From Cordia subcordata (lineage: Eukaryota; Streptophyta; Magnoliopsida; Boraginales; Cordiaceae), in NCBI GenBank assembly GCA_028554755.1, contig JAPTOF010000001.1:6058501-6122500 (forward strand): 64,000 nucleotides of DNA, given 5' to 3'. The translations under genes were made by a program, and so were the position numbers. Of the stretch, positions 1 through 10,838 are shown in pieces. The notes under the pieces were generated by a model that saw nothing but the letters and a program-made list of their open reading frames with translations, made no database searches and was not told the origin of the DNA. How positions within the stretch are numbered: the first letter of the stretch is position 1; each line of letters starts with the position of its first letter.

Positions 1-1113
1 TATATTGAAGAGGTAAGAGGAGAGATAATGATTACAGAAACATATATTGAAGAGGTAAGGTATTAAAGAGAATCGTACCAAAGCAACCAGATCCCGCAAA
101 TGGTTCTGCTTCATCTGTAACAACACCTTGCTGCTAGTCCTGGACGATTTTCAACCAGAAGAAAATGAGCATTACGTAGGAGAAAAGTAAAGGATAAATA
201 AAACTTGGAAAAGATACAGGACAACAATCCTACATAACCAGGACAATGAAAAAATTTAACGACAAGTGAATGAGGTGAGAGCTGCAAATGCGTATTAACA
301 CCCTCCCCTGGCTGGCCAAACTACAAGGGTCAGAAACCTGAACAAATTATTGTGGCAAACAATTTCCGGTTCCCCATAATAAATAAGATACTTGGTGCAT
401 CCTTTGTCTAGAACAATGGCACAACTTAAATTAAGAATCCAAGGCTTATCAGGATAGTTTAGACAGTGTAAAGGCCTGAACAGTTCTTATAGTATCTAAG
501 AACAAGGTTGAAGTATTTAGCGGAATCCTTTCAATGAGAATTAGGTAAGAATTCTTCTTTTTTGGGTAAATCCCCCAATCCCCATGGGATTGAACCCAAG
601 ACCTCATGCCTGGGAAGAAATAGTCTCAACCCCTTAAACTTTCCCTTGATCCCATGAATTAGGTAAGAAATTGATTCTATGGAACAGGCCAAGTATGACT
701 ATGGGCAGATTGGCATAATATTTTGAGCTATGGGGCTAAAATCTTTAGCCCAAAACCAGTATGGTTTATCAAAATTTCTGGCTGAAGACCAAGATGGATT
801 GCTATAGAATGAAGTACTATCGTCAGAAGAAGTGGTAGATAATTCTGTGCCAACTTAATAGCTAAGTGAATATGAATTTGAAGCCCTATACTCTACGCAT
901 ACATCTTCATCCAATTGTTTGAACCAGTCTTTTTTGTCCAAACTATTGGATGCAATGTGACGCTGTCAAAACTTAGGAAATATGCATTCCATGTTTCATT
1001 GTCCTTATTTGCTTAATATTTCCGTCGAGTAGGTTGGTTGACGTTCAGTAAAAAGAGGTTGGAAAACGAGAACCATCTATCTAAAATATGCAATTGTGAG
1101 CTATGAGAATTTC
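1..1113. other. Non-coding flank, 3' side of the SKIP31-like pseudogene
   Basis: I see no coding exon here on either strand. The missing C-terminal exon of the F-box pseudogene could lie here or beyond the window edge, but I could not find it. The only structured item is a SINE at 552-655, annotated separately. Confidence 0.5.
552..655 (-). mobile_element. Short tRNA-derived SINE with 14-bp target duplication
   Basis: A 14-bp direct repeat, GAATTAGGTAAGAA, flanks this 104-bp insert at 538-551 and 656-669. On the minus strand the insert holds an A-box-like stretch (TTAAGGGGTTGA) and a B-box-like stretch (GGGTTCAATCC), and ends in an A-rich tail (AAAAAAGAAGAA). Pol III boxes, an A-rich 3' end and a long target duplication are the hallmarks of tRNA-derived SINEs mobilised by LINE machinery. 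It is shorter than typical plant SINEs, so it may be truncated at the head. The perfect duplication suggests a fairly recent insertion. Confidence 0.75.
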
Positions 1114-1945
1114 TTACAGCATCGGGTTCCATTTCAGCGGTGAGAGTAATCTATCAAAGCAACACCCTGCAATGGTGCAGACCAAGAGATCATTTGCAGG
1201 ATTTGCTACAACTTCTCTGCACGTATCATCACAAACTGCAGATATGTATCAAAAGTAATGGAAAAATTAAGCCTGAAAAATCCATATGATGAGTATATAG
1301 ATTTGCATGTCTCCAACGAACCAGTTCTTGTTATAGATTTCTTACCATGAACTTGTCCAGTCCTTTCATAAACAAATATATCCCCAATTTGATAGTAAGT
1401 TCATGTTTCTCCAGAACAAGCATGGTCGGCAACAGCCACATCTCTCAGACCTCTGCTTTTCTTCCAGATAGCTTGATCACCAACCATATTGTCGAGAAGA
1501 ACCTGGCCGTCGGACACCTTCATGTCAAAGAGCTATCACGGTATAGGAATTGCTTTTGTCTTATTAAGATAGATATCCATGGACATTACTCACGGGCATC
1601 AATCACAGATATCAACAGGATTTTGTAGCGTATAGCACCATCAGCAGATTAAAAGAGCTGCCAATCTGAAGATAGGGAAAGAGGAGACCTCGGGAGGAAG
1701 AGAGTTTTGGTGGGCAGGTGGCCAGGGTGGCATGTTTAACATGTGCACGGCCCAAGCATTCTCATATAAATAATAACGCAGAGAGTTAACAGCTATAACA
1801 TAACACATGTTTTTGCCGAAACCCCTTCCCGAGAAACGCAAGTATGACGCCGCTGATCTTCTCAATTTCAAGTGCTTGACTCCATAAAGTTTCGATTCTC
1901 CATGGCATTGACTATGGTAATATGATTTCTTGACATCTCAAACGT

Positions 1946-2021
1946 ACGTATCTATCAGAGGATGACACGCATGTATCTATCAGTGAATGACACGTATGTA
2001 TCTATCGGAGGATGACGGTTG
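1946..2021. repeat. Three tandem copies of a ~26-bp unit
   Basis: Three near-identical units with core GTATCTATCAGAGGATGACA follow one another, differing by a few bases. They lie in the split intron of the SKIP31-like pseudogene, just outside the Harbinger element. No function is apparent. Confidence 0.7.
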
Positions 2022-2959
2022 AAACATACCAAGTGTTCCTCAACAACTTTTATCTAATATCATCTCGGATGAACAAGGAACCAGATCCATCTAATATGAA
2101 AGCTTTTATGAGACCATTCATGAAAGTAAATGTATGTTGCTTATGCTTCACTTATGGCAAAGAATTCAATATTCATTAAACAATCACCAAAATCAGAATA
2201 TGTATAAAAATCCCCAAGTGTTTTAAGGGATATCTGGAACAGTTAGGGCTCGTTTGGATTGGCTTTTTTTTAAAAGTGATTTTTTTGCAGGAATTTTTTC
2301 AGAGAACTTTAAGTAGTAGTAAAAGCTATTTTATGTTTGGATTCATTCAAAGCACTTTTTAAGCTGCAACAGGCATTTGGATAGAAAACTATAAAAGCAC
2401 TTTTTTTCTAGACAAATTACCAAAAGGACATGTTGAAGCACTTTTATTGACTGACATTTGGATAAAAAGTAGTTATCATAAATAAACTGTTATCATTGAA
2501 AAAATATTGCATGAATTGTTAGTTTTTTTAATATTTTATTTTATCACATATATTTGATATTTAATTTTTTAAACAATATCTTTTAATAAATTTAAATATT
2601 TTGCTTAAATAAAATGAACTTAAATAGGAAAAAACCCTACAAAATAAAAATCATGTCTATTTTTGTATTTTTCTTTTTCATGATAAAGAGATTACATAAT
2701 ATTTTTTTTTTGTTATATAATTTGAAACACATATCCAATTTTGAAACTCCAAAAGGGAAAGGAAAATATAATTTGATTACTTGTTACAACATGTGACAAT
2801 GTCTATTTAACATCATTTCTACAATTTGAATTACGCACTCGTCCTGCTAGTTGATCTCTGATAGCATCTCTTGTTTTCTTTATCACTTTAGTATCTGTTG
2901 AAGTTGGCTCTTCCCACTCTTGATTTGACACTTCTTCATTGTCATTAAATGCTTGTTCT

Positions 2960-4133
2960 TCGGCCTCCAAGAATATTTAAATCAGGCGAATTCTCTCGTC
3001 TTACATAATTGTGAAGCACAAAGCATGCCCATAAAAGAGCAAATTAAGTTTCAAGTTCAAAGTTAGTCAAATTTTGCAAGATTCTCCATCTTCTTTTGCA
3101 AACTCCAAAAGTTCTTTTAATAACACTCCTCAAGCTTGAATGATGATAATTAAACAATTCATTTCATGATCTGAAAGCTGGGGCTAATCTAAATTGTGGA
3201 AGGTGATATCTTGTACTTTTATATGGCCCTAGATATCCCTTAAAAGTTGAATATTCAGAATTAACAAGATAATATTTACCTGTAAATAAAATGTTACAAA
3301 TAAAAAACAATGATGTATATTAGTATTAATAAATTAAATAAAAATAATTTTAAATATTACTAACCTTCAAGTGGATGAGGAAACTGTAATTCTGGCTTGC
3401 GAAGAGTATCTAAAAAAATTCTTGTATCATGTGCTGAACATTTCCAACCTATTAAAGCAAATGTGAAACACATGTTAAAGTCACATACAGCTAAAATATT
3501 TGTACTAGTAAATCTTTTCCTACAAGTAAACAGTATCTTTTTGTCATCTGGAACATGGACAGCAATATGAGTGCCATCTATAGCTCCTATGCAATCCTTA
3601 AACCATGGCCAATATCTTGAATCAACTTCAAGGAATACTTGAGCATCTCCAAACACATGATCAATTGGTCTAATATATTTATTTTCTAACCTCCTTATAG
3701 CTTTTAATACCTTATGAACTTGCCTCTATATAGTCTTTCCAGACCGTTGAAATCTCTCTTCAAGATTCCTATATGAAGCCCCATGACCAATCATGTATAA
3801 GAACACAGCTACTGTCTCATCTAACCCAACTCGTCTTGTCGAAACTAACCCATATTTTTTATTTAAATCATTTACTAATTTTTCAAGCACATGTTTTCTC
3901 ATTCGAAACTGTTCAAAGAAACGCATCTCATTCCCTCTTTTCAATTCTTCTACCCATCTTTGTCCTGTAAGAGTTGATGTTCTTTTTTCCTGCTTCAATA
4001 CATAATTCAAATAGTAATTTGTAACTGCTGCAGCAGCTACTGTACTTGCTACTTCAATTCGAACTTTGTTCACACTTGCAACTTGGTTTAAATTTTTCGA
4101 ACTTTCAGAATCCGAGTCTGAGGTATCAATCAT
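2960..4133 (-). pseudogene. PIF/Harbinger transposase (DDE_Tnp_4 type), inactivated
   Basis: Two exons can be read on the minus strand: 4133-3366, then an intron (GTTAGT donor, CAG acceptor), then 3279 to about 2960. The first holds a helix-turn-helix-like N-terminal part and two of the catalytic acidic motifs, [10 protein letters not shown] and [12 protein letters not shown]. The second holds [14 protein letters not shown], where functional family members have a catalytic glutamate (IERxFG). Here it is lysine, so the DDE triad is broken. In addition, TAG at 3726-3728 interrupts exon 1 in an otherwise continuous frame (RSGKTI, stop, RQVHKV), and exon 2 has two more stops (after LAPAFRS and NFELET). 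ATG at 4133 follows a plausible acceptor in a T-rich stretch, so an extra 5' exon is possible. The DDE assignment rests on known family motifs. Confidence 0.9.
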
Positions 4134-4329
4134 CCTGCATAAATAAACATAAACAAACGCTTCAATTATAAACAAATGCTTTAATTATAAAAACTCATTA
4201 AAACACATGATAAAAAGACAATCATCTCTATAGTCACATATAAGTAACATGTTATACAACTCATGTTCAATAGATAAAACAAACAAAAATATAAAATATA
4301 AGAAAATTGTCCAACTAGATAAAAGTAAA

Positions 4330-5379
4330 TCAACTTCGATTCGCGTCTTCATCCTTAAATGTGTTCAACCACCCAAATGCTAGCTGAGGATCATTTTCCA
4401 TAAAGTAGACAAATGTCTCCCGGTGTTGTTTCCTAGCCAAGATTCTAGCAGCCAAGAAGTAGCGAGAACTACCTTTTTCTAAACCAGGGACTCCATTCAA
4501 CATACTCAAGCATCTATCTATGCCATAACGATCATTAAAAACAGGTGCAGTCACTGTGGTTTGAGATATTTGATCTATCCCAACAAGGTGCCGATCAAGA
4601 GAATCTTGAAGTTTTTCTGCCATGGCTCCCCTTTTCTCTCCTTTCCTCACTCTTTTTCTTTTGTTTCGAGCACTTGAGCTAGGGAAATTAGGGGCATCAA
4701 ATTGTTTCTGAGGGTTTTGAGTTGTTTCATCAGTATCTCCATCACCCTCTAACACTGGGCCACCATCATTATCATCATTCACAACTGGATCTTGATATGG
4801 TAGAAACACGGCATAACCAATGGCCACAACATCCTTAAAGCATGTTTCTAGCATGTCCAGAAATTTTGGCCCTTCATTTTTCCACTTTAGGTATTCTTTA
4901 TTTTCCTATAATTAAGATAAGAAAGTTAATAAGCCAAATACTTATAAAAATATATAGTTAATTTAAACAACACAAATTACAAAACTTACCTTTCACTTGG
5001 CAATCCAAAACTCCTCAGGAGCTTCTATAGTTTTCTTTACTGGATCCCAACCAAGGCCAGTTTCATTTTGTACAAGTTTTGCCCACAAAGAGAACTCCCT
5101 TTTCAAAGCATCCCACATATTTTTTAGTTGTTTGTACACATAAGAATGACCTATTCTCTCATTAAATTTCTTTATCAAGTTCTTCCACCCCTCTTTTGTA
5201 AAATGCGCATGAGGCCTATTACCAGCATGTATCTCCTCAATACATGCCTTCAAGAATTCTTCAATATTGTTGTCATTCCATCTCGCCTTCTTTAGTCCTT
5301 GACCCTCACCTTCACCTAAGTTTGGGTCATTAATAACCTTTTCTTTTGTAGCTCTTTTAGGAGCATATTTTGAAGCCAT
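4330..5379 (-). pseudogene. Harbinger accessory protein with Myb/SANT-like domain, one stop
   Basis: Two exons, 5379 to about 4993 and 4908-4330, are separated by a short intron with a GTAAGT donor and TAG acceptor. Exon 1 gives a classic transposon-type Myb/SANT-like DNA-binding domain: ARWNDNNIEEFLKACIEEI, then HFTKEGWKNLIKKFNERIG, YKQLKNMWDALK and TGLGWDP. In PIF/Harbinger elements such a protein binds subterminal DNA and helps bring the transposase into the nucleus. Exon 2 has a basic run, ARNKRKRVRKGEKRG, that could be a nuclear signal, and ends with a conserved-looking helical tail. An in-frame TGA lies two codons before the donor (WIAK, stop, K), so the spliced message would stop there. 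I chose the ATG before ASKYAPK; an ATG five codons upstream is also open. Confidence 0.85.
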
Positions 5380-7498
5380 TCTATTCAAACACAAAAATTA
5401 GAATAAATCATTGCAAAATAACAAGATAGATTTCAAAATTAAAGCATTCAGCTATGTACTTTAAAGGAAGCAACATCCTCTTCAAGAATATAGCATTTAG
5501 CTATGTACTTTAAAGGAAGCAAAATCCTATCTTTTCTTCCCTGCTAGAAATAGTAAATCTAAAGCATTGCAATTTAAAGTTATGAAAAATGCTACAAAAT
5601 AAGGACATGTAAGAGGTCTGCTCAAGGATTTCTTTAGCAGCATCATAGAGTCAAGAGAGAAAATGGACAAACCAAGTTCACAAGTATTTGTACTTTTGTG
5701 TCATTAAGAATTTGAAACTACTTGACAAAAAGAAATTATCTAACCCTTCTCCTAGTATGGCTTAAATAAATTGGATGACTATTGATACAAAATAATAACT
5801 TGTAGATTTGTGTATATACATACATCTTGGAAAGTGCAGATTAATAGGTTATAGCAATTTGTAGTGATACATAAACAATCATAACCTATTCTAAACAAAA
5901 TATAAAATAAACTAGTTTACAGAAAGATGACTCAAACCACTGTAAGCAAGCATGTGCCTGGAAAAGTATAGAACATGTACTTTTTTCGACCAACATGGCA
6001 TAATTGAACTATGTTAAAAGCTGTACTATGGAGAAAACTAAATCAGAAGCAGAATGATATTCATATTTTCAAATTGGAGATCCCTTATACTAACTAGATG
6101 AGGGGACCTAACAAGCTCAGCCTTTCGCTAACTTATTAGCTTAAGTTACGAAACAAAACATTTAGATAAGAGGGATAACAGTGGATAATAATGCCTATGA
6201 CTGAGTACACATGAAATTCAGACATGGGTTCACTAATAAATGTAGTTCAGATATGCTTAAACACAGAGACATTTTAATCCGAATGTGTAAGTTCACAAGC
6301 AAGTTGATTCAAAACTAGACAACTGACTTCCTTTTTCTCATCTCCTTAAACTGGAAAGAGTGCTGCCTACCTAGCAGAGGAGGGAAGGAGGATATTGATT
6401 TATCAGTCATCAATCTTTGATGGCAAAATGCTCATTACAATGTCACTAAAATTCTGAAACTGTGACAGCTATATGGTTCGACATGAAAATGGTGAAAATG
6501 ATTATCACCAAAATTGGTTACAACAGCCAAACGAATTAAAATGCATGAACAATTAACAGTGAAGATCTAACCTTATATGCTATTATCTAATAAAATTCCT
6601 TCTCATTAACCTCACAACTAACAGTTGAAAATATTCCAGCAATCAACAATATCATCACACAAAACCCAATTCCAAAGCATATAAGAAGTATACCAAAGCA
6701 TGCATAAACACATGATCAAGAGCATACTTACTTCAACTATGCAAACTATTTATATGTCCTTGTATGCTATCTATATCAGATATACAAGAACCCTATCCAA
6801 AAACGAAGATCGTGAATCCAATGATATTATAAAATAGAAAATGACAATCCCTTCCCTTCAAAAGCTCTCCTATATCATTATTATCATCCAGCCCAAATGA
6901 TTGGAGAGCAATTATATTACATCTTCTGTGTTAATAGAAAATATATATAGAAATACATAGAAGGTTGTCCATTACAAAAGTTCAGAAACTCATATACCCT
7001 TTCTTCCTTGGTCCAAGTAAACCACATTCCTTATTCTTCAACTCCATAGTAGTATCACAATAAAACGATGAAAAGACCCACTTTCTAAATTTTCAAAATG
7101 TGAAATTTTGCTATGAAAATATATGAAATATCTCCCTGCAGCTGAGTGCCTGAATCTATCAACACAGCTTTTATCAGTTAAAATTCAAAAAGCTAGAAGA
7201 GGAATACTTAAATATCAGTATCACCCATTCAATTATACAGAATACGGTGTGGTCACTAGTCCGAAAAGCCTAGCAATTCTCAGGAAATACACCAAAGCAA
7301 GACATACCCATATCATATGATCCACCTCTAGCTCAAATCCCACATTTCTCATCTCTTTAAAGCCAAGTGCAACTCTTGAAAAACTAAAAAGAAACAATGA
7401 ACAAGGCAAAGCAACTTTCGAGATTTCCAAAAATAAAAGAAAAACTAAAAAAACTAGTGCAATGCATAGATCTGTAAAATGAAAGAGAATATTGTAAA

Positions 7499-7540
7499 AG
7501 AGAGAGAGAGAGAGAGAAAGAGAGAAAGAGAGAGAGAGAA
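7499..7540. repeat. (AG)n microsatellite inside the Harbinger element
   Basis: A purine run of AG dinucleotides with a few A interruptions. It produces long false ORFs on the minus strand that are Ser/Leu/Phe-rich and should not be read as genes. Confidence 0.9.
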
Positions 7541-10322
7541 AAAAGATTACCTGTAGGTTTGAAGAAGAAAACTCGTCTGCCAAGGAGGAGAAGATGAGGA
7601 ACGAGTGATGTGAGGAGAGAGATATGACAGAGGAGAGAGAGGATAGATTGGTAAAGTGAAAAAAAAAAAAAAAACCACCACATCTTCAGCTTTCTCTCTC
7701 ATTTACCGTACCAGCTTTTTGGAGAAGCTCCGAAAATTTGCTTAAAAAAAAGCTCTTTCCCAGCTTTTTTTGGTGCTTCAGCTTTTTTACAAAAGCGCAT
7801 CCAAACACCTGAAAAGTCAGGAAAAGTCTTATCTGACCAAAAAAAGTGCTTTTTTTGACAAAATAGCTAATCCAAACGGGGCCTTACTTTGATCATCAAA
7901 AGAGAGTGTCTTGCACCCTCAGAAAATCAGTCACTGAAACATCTCTGGTGAGTGGGTAAAACCATCCATAAGTAGAACACAGTCTTATCTTTGCAAGGAA
8001 CAGTTCTAATTATCCAAAAACAATAATAACATTTTTTCTAAAATCAATCAAGGCTAGTTGGAGAAAAGAAGTTCTATGTTAGCTGTTTCTTGTTTACCTG
8101 AGAAAGAAGAGGTGCTTGGCTTCTCTTTGTAACCTGCATTTGGATGTAATACTCTTTAAATTTAGGTGGGCAATTCCTAACAAATTCCACCATGTCCCCC
8201 TCATCATCCTGCAGAAGAAAAACAAAAAAGACAATTTTAACCTTAACGTAGTCCAAATTATAAGCATAAGCTATCCATTCAGAGAATGCATTTGCCTAAC
8301 TAATACCCTAAGTGAAGCTAAATTAATTCACAACTCCCTCCCTCCCTAAAGACAAAGACTATGCTTATGAAACGCTCTTCTTATATGCCCCTTAAACAAA
8401 GTCCATGAACTAATCCTATCAAAAGAAGTAGAGCAAACCTCATTGCTTACTCTAATTTTAATGCACATCTGTAAAACAACATGAAAATCGATCTTAAAAG
8501 AGATAGGCCTTTATGTATAGTGCACATAACGTAGACTATAAAGAATGTATAATATATTAACTCCTGCACCATCCCCTCCCCCCTAGCCCAAAAAAAAAAT
8601 AATGAAAAGAACACTCACCCCCAAAGGAAAAGGAAAAATTGAAAAGAACAAAAGAAGGGCCAAAAAAGAATGTACTTAAAAACCTCTCCTCTCTGGTTTC
8701 CTTCTTAATGCGGGACATATGATTAATCTTTTTCAAGTAAGGATAAACCTAATACTGAACTCTAAATGTAAAGGAAATTTACTTGTATGTATAGCTTTTT
8801 CCAATCACATTTCCTCAGCTTTTTATTGGGAAGAAGCAGACCCCGACATATACAGTACCTGCGTAATATTGTGATTTGAAGAACAGTTAAAAAGGTCTAT
8901 TTATAAAAACACATGTGCAATCACATGCTAATATCAAGGCATGTTTCAAGGATATAAAGATCACATAAAGCGTGCATGTCAGATCATCAAATTCTTCTTT
9001 GAAAAGTTAGATCATGCAATTAGACAAGATCACTATACCAATTATGTAACCAAAAGAGAAAGGTTATGCTAAATGAGGCCATCCCCCTTTTTGCGAAAGT
9101 AATTGTACAACCACAAAATCAGTAGATTACCTAGAGTAAGATAAACTAAAGGGCCAAAGGCAATTGGGCATGCACAACTAGAAACACTACCGTGTGCCAT
9201 CAAGTAAAATGGACAACTTAAACATTTAACACATATGATAAATTATCCAAAACAAGGACAAGGAAAAACAAAAGCCTATATAAGATGGAACATAGTTATA
9301 ACAGCTTCAGTAGTAAAAGCATGTCTGACTGCACATACAAACAACACACAATAAGAGGCAGGGAGAGGAAAGGAAAAGAAGAAGAACCGAATACTCACAG
9401 GTGACACCACAATGATTCATCAGAAGCAGCATAGTTCAGGAGTCTAGACACCATTGAGCATGAAACACGATTCTGCTTTCACAATTGTCATGGGAAAAAT
9501 GAGTTTCCCGTCAGTAGCCATCCAAGTAAAACATTTATATATGTGGTGAATATATCAGCATAAAAAAGGCACCTCAAATGAAAAGAATTTCAGGATGTGA
9601 ATGTGATGAAGCAATTCAGGTGGAATTTTGCTGAAAATCCTACTTTCTATCCTCTTTGGCATTGATATGCTTTCACGGCTACCTCTGCCATTATTGTCAT
9701 CCATAACACCCTTATTCTTTTTTGAACCCGACAAAGTAGCTCCACTTTAATCCATTGAAAATAAAGGCGATGGTTTTAAAGCCATTGTTTCACGTTTCAT
9801 TTTAGAATCTACTTCCTCAATTTGCGTCCTCTTCATTTCCCTCTCTTCCTCCTCATCACTTGTTTCACCATCCGCAGCTAGCATTCTCTAAACTTGTCTT
9901 TCTTCTTCTTCTTCAGTGCTAACATCACCACCTGAACTCATCTGCTTAACTTCTCTCTCCATTTCCTCATCATTAGTACCACTAAGCTCTTGCATTCCTT
10001 TTCCTTCTATCTCCTTTTCTCCGTCATCCTCATCCTCCTCTAAATTTCCTTCTTCCTGCAAAATATGCATTCAGTTCACCCCGTTATATTCAGGATCCGT
10101 ATGTACACACACTCACATAATTCCATATACACGTATCACAAACTCAAAGGTCAAAAGAAAAATACTATACCAATGCCCCTAATTTGTATATTATTTAGTT
10201 CAAATCAAAATTAAATAGCCAAAATAGCATATATCTCTATATATACATACGCACATATTACAAAGAGAAATTCTAAGACATATATGCAGCCTGAAGTGCC
10301 AAAATTGCAGCATAGACCATAA

Positions 10323-10825
10323 TGTAACTGTTGTATGATGATCCCGATTGAGTAATTGAATCAATATCCCTAAGGGCTTAATGGAGAGAATAAGCCCTGA
10401 ACAAAACATTAAAGAAGAAGAAGAGAGACCAAAAAAAAAAGAGATCAGAGATTAGAGAGAGGGAAATCAGATTTTTATTGCTTGATTCCAATACAATTTG
10501 CTTCCCATTATTTATAAGGGGGACTTAATTAGCTATTAACCAACTTGAAACGACTAAGAGGGTGTTTGGCTCTGCTTCTTTTAGGTGCTTATAAACACCT
10601 TTAAAAAAAATACTCCTCTTAATGTTCAAATACTTATAAGTACCAAATAACCAAAGCCAAACACCCTCTAAGTTCGCTAGTTAACAGTTAACTAACTCAG
10701 CTGACTTCCTTACGCTCACTCATGCATTGTATTTGACAAACATGTGCTTTCCTTCTTATTACACAACTCGATAGAAATGTAGAATATTTTATACTATTTT
10801 TCGCTTCAGAAAATGACATATATCA
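10323..10825 (-). mobile_element. 3' LTR of a Ty3/gypsy element
   Basis: On the minus strand this begins TGATATATGTC directly after a purine tract, AAGGGGAGG, that looks like a polypurine tract. It ends CAACAGTTACA, giving the TG...CA ends of an LTR. Inside are a TATA box (CTTATAAATAATGG, near 10518) and an AATAAA signal downstream of it. It follows the end of a gypsy polyprotein in the same orientation, so it is read as the 3' LTR. A MITE (10558-10668) is inserted in it; without that the LTR would be about 0.39 kb. I did not find the 5' LTR or target duplications. Confidence 0.6.
10558..10668. mobile_element. Tourist-like MITE with TAA target duplication
   Basis: This is a 111-bp element with terminal inverted repeats GAGGGTGTTTGGCT and AGCCAAACACCCTC. 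It is flanked by TAA on both sides (10555-10557 and 10669-10671). Size, ends and 3-bp target duplication fit the Tourist/PIF-Harbinger class of MITE. It is inserted in the gypsy LTR. A truncated relative with the same left end is at about 37908. Confidence 0.88.
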
Positions 10826-10838
10826 AATGCCTCCCCTT

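Larger units (their letters stand above)
2246..7883 (-). mobile_element. PIF/Harbinger DNA transposon, near full length, inactive
   Basis: The element starts GGGCTCGTTTGGATTGGCT and the reverse complement of its end is GGCCCCGTTTGGATTAGCT (16 of 19 match). It is flanked by TTA at 2243-2245 and 7884-7886, the 3-bp target duplication preferred by PIF/Harbinger elements. Inside, on the minus strand, lie the two genes expected of an autonomous member: a DDE transposase (4133 to about 2960) and a Myb/SANT-like DNA-binding protein (5379-4330). Both are broken, so it could move only with help from another copy. About 1.8 kb between the SANT gene and the right end is AT-rich non-coding DNA with an AG microsatellite at 7499-7540. 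It lies in an intron of the SKIP31-like pseudogene. Confidence 0.93.
1114..10055 (-). pseudogene. SKIP31: SKIP31-like F-box protein pseudogene, split by a Harbinger element
   Basis: Six exon remnants on the minus strand collectively match plant F-box protein SKIP31, a predicted substrate receptor of SCF ubiquitin ligases. Exons are 10055-9573 (acidic N-terminal part ending in the F-box, IPPELLHHIHILKFFSFE), 9472-9399 (rest of F-box, ending NYAASDESLWCHL), 8858-8783 (RGLLLPNKKLRKCDWKKLY), 8208-8098 ([19 protein letters not shown]), about 1535-1346 (WKKSRGL, then DHACSGET and GDIFVYERTGQVH) and 1235-1114 ([10 protein letters not shown], then FDRLLSP). Most junctions keep GT-AG and compatible phase. 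It is not functional: exon 1 has an in-frame TAG and TAA and a two-codon duplication inside the F-box (HIHI). Exon 5 has TGA where the family has Cys, and exon 6 shifts by one base after FDRLLSP and stops early. A 5.6-kb transposon sits in the intron between exons 4 and 5, and gypsy sequence lies just upstream. The family call is from memory of the protein. Confidence 0.82.

Noticed and set aside
1347..1628. 93-codon open frame on the plus strand
   Set aside because: It is the antisense of the SKIP31-like exon at about 1535-1346; the minus-strand reading matches a known family and this one matches nothing.
7233..7683. Two overlapping minus-strand frames rich in Ser, Leu and Phe
   Set aside because: They are translations of the AG microsatellite and A-run inside the Harbinger element, with no motif or splice support.
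9916..10182. Ser/Pro-rich plus-strand frame
   Set aside because: It is the complement of the acidic (Glu-rich) exon 1 of the F-box pseudogene.
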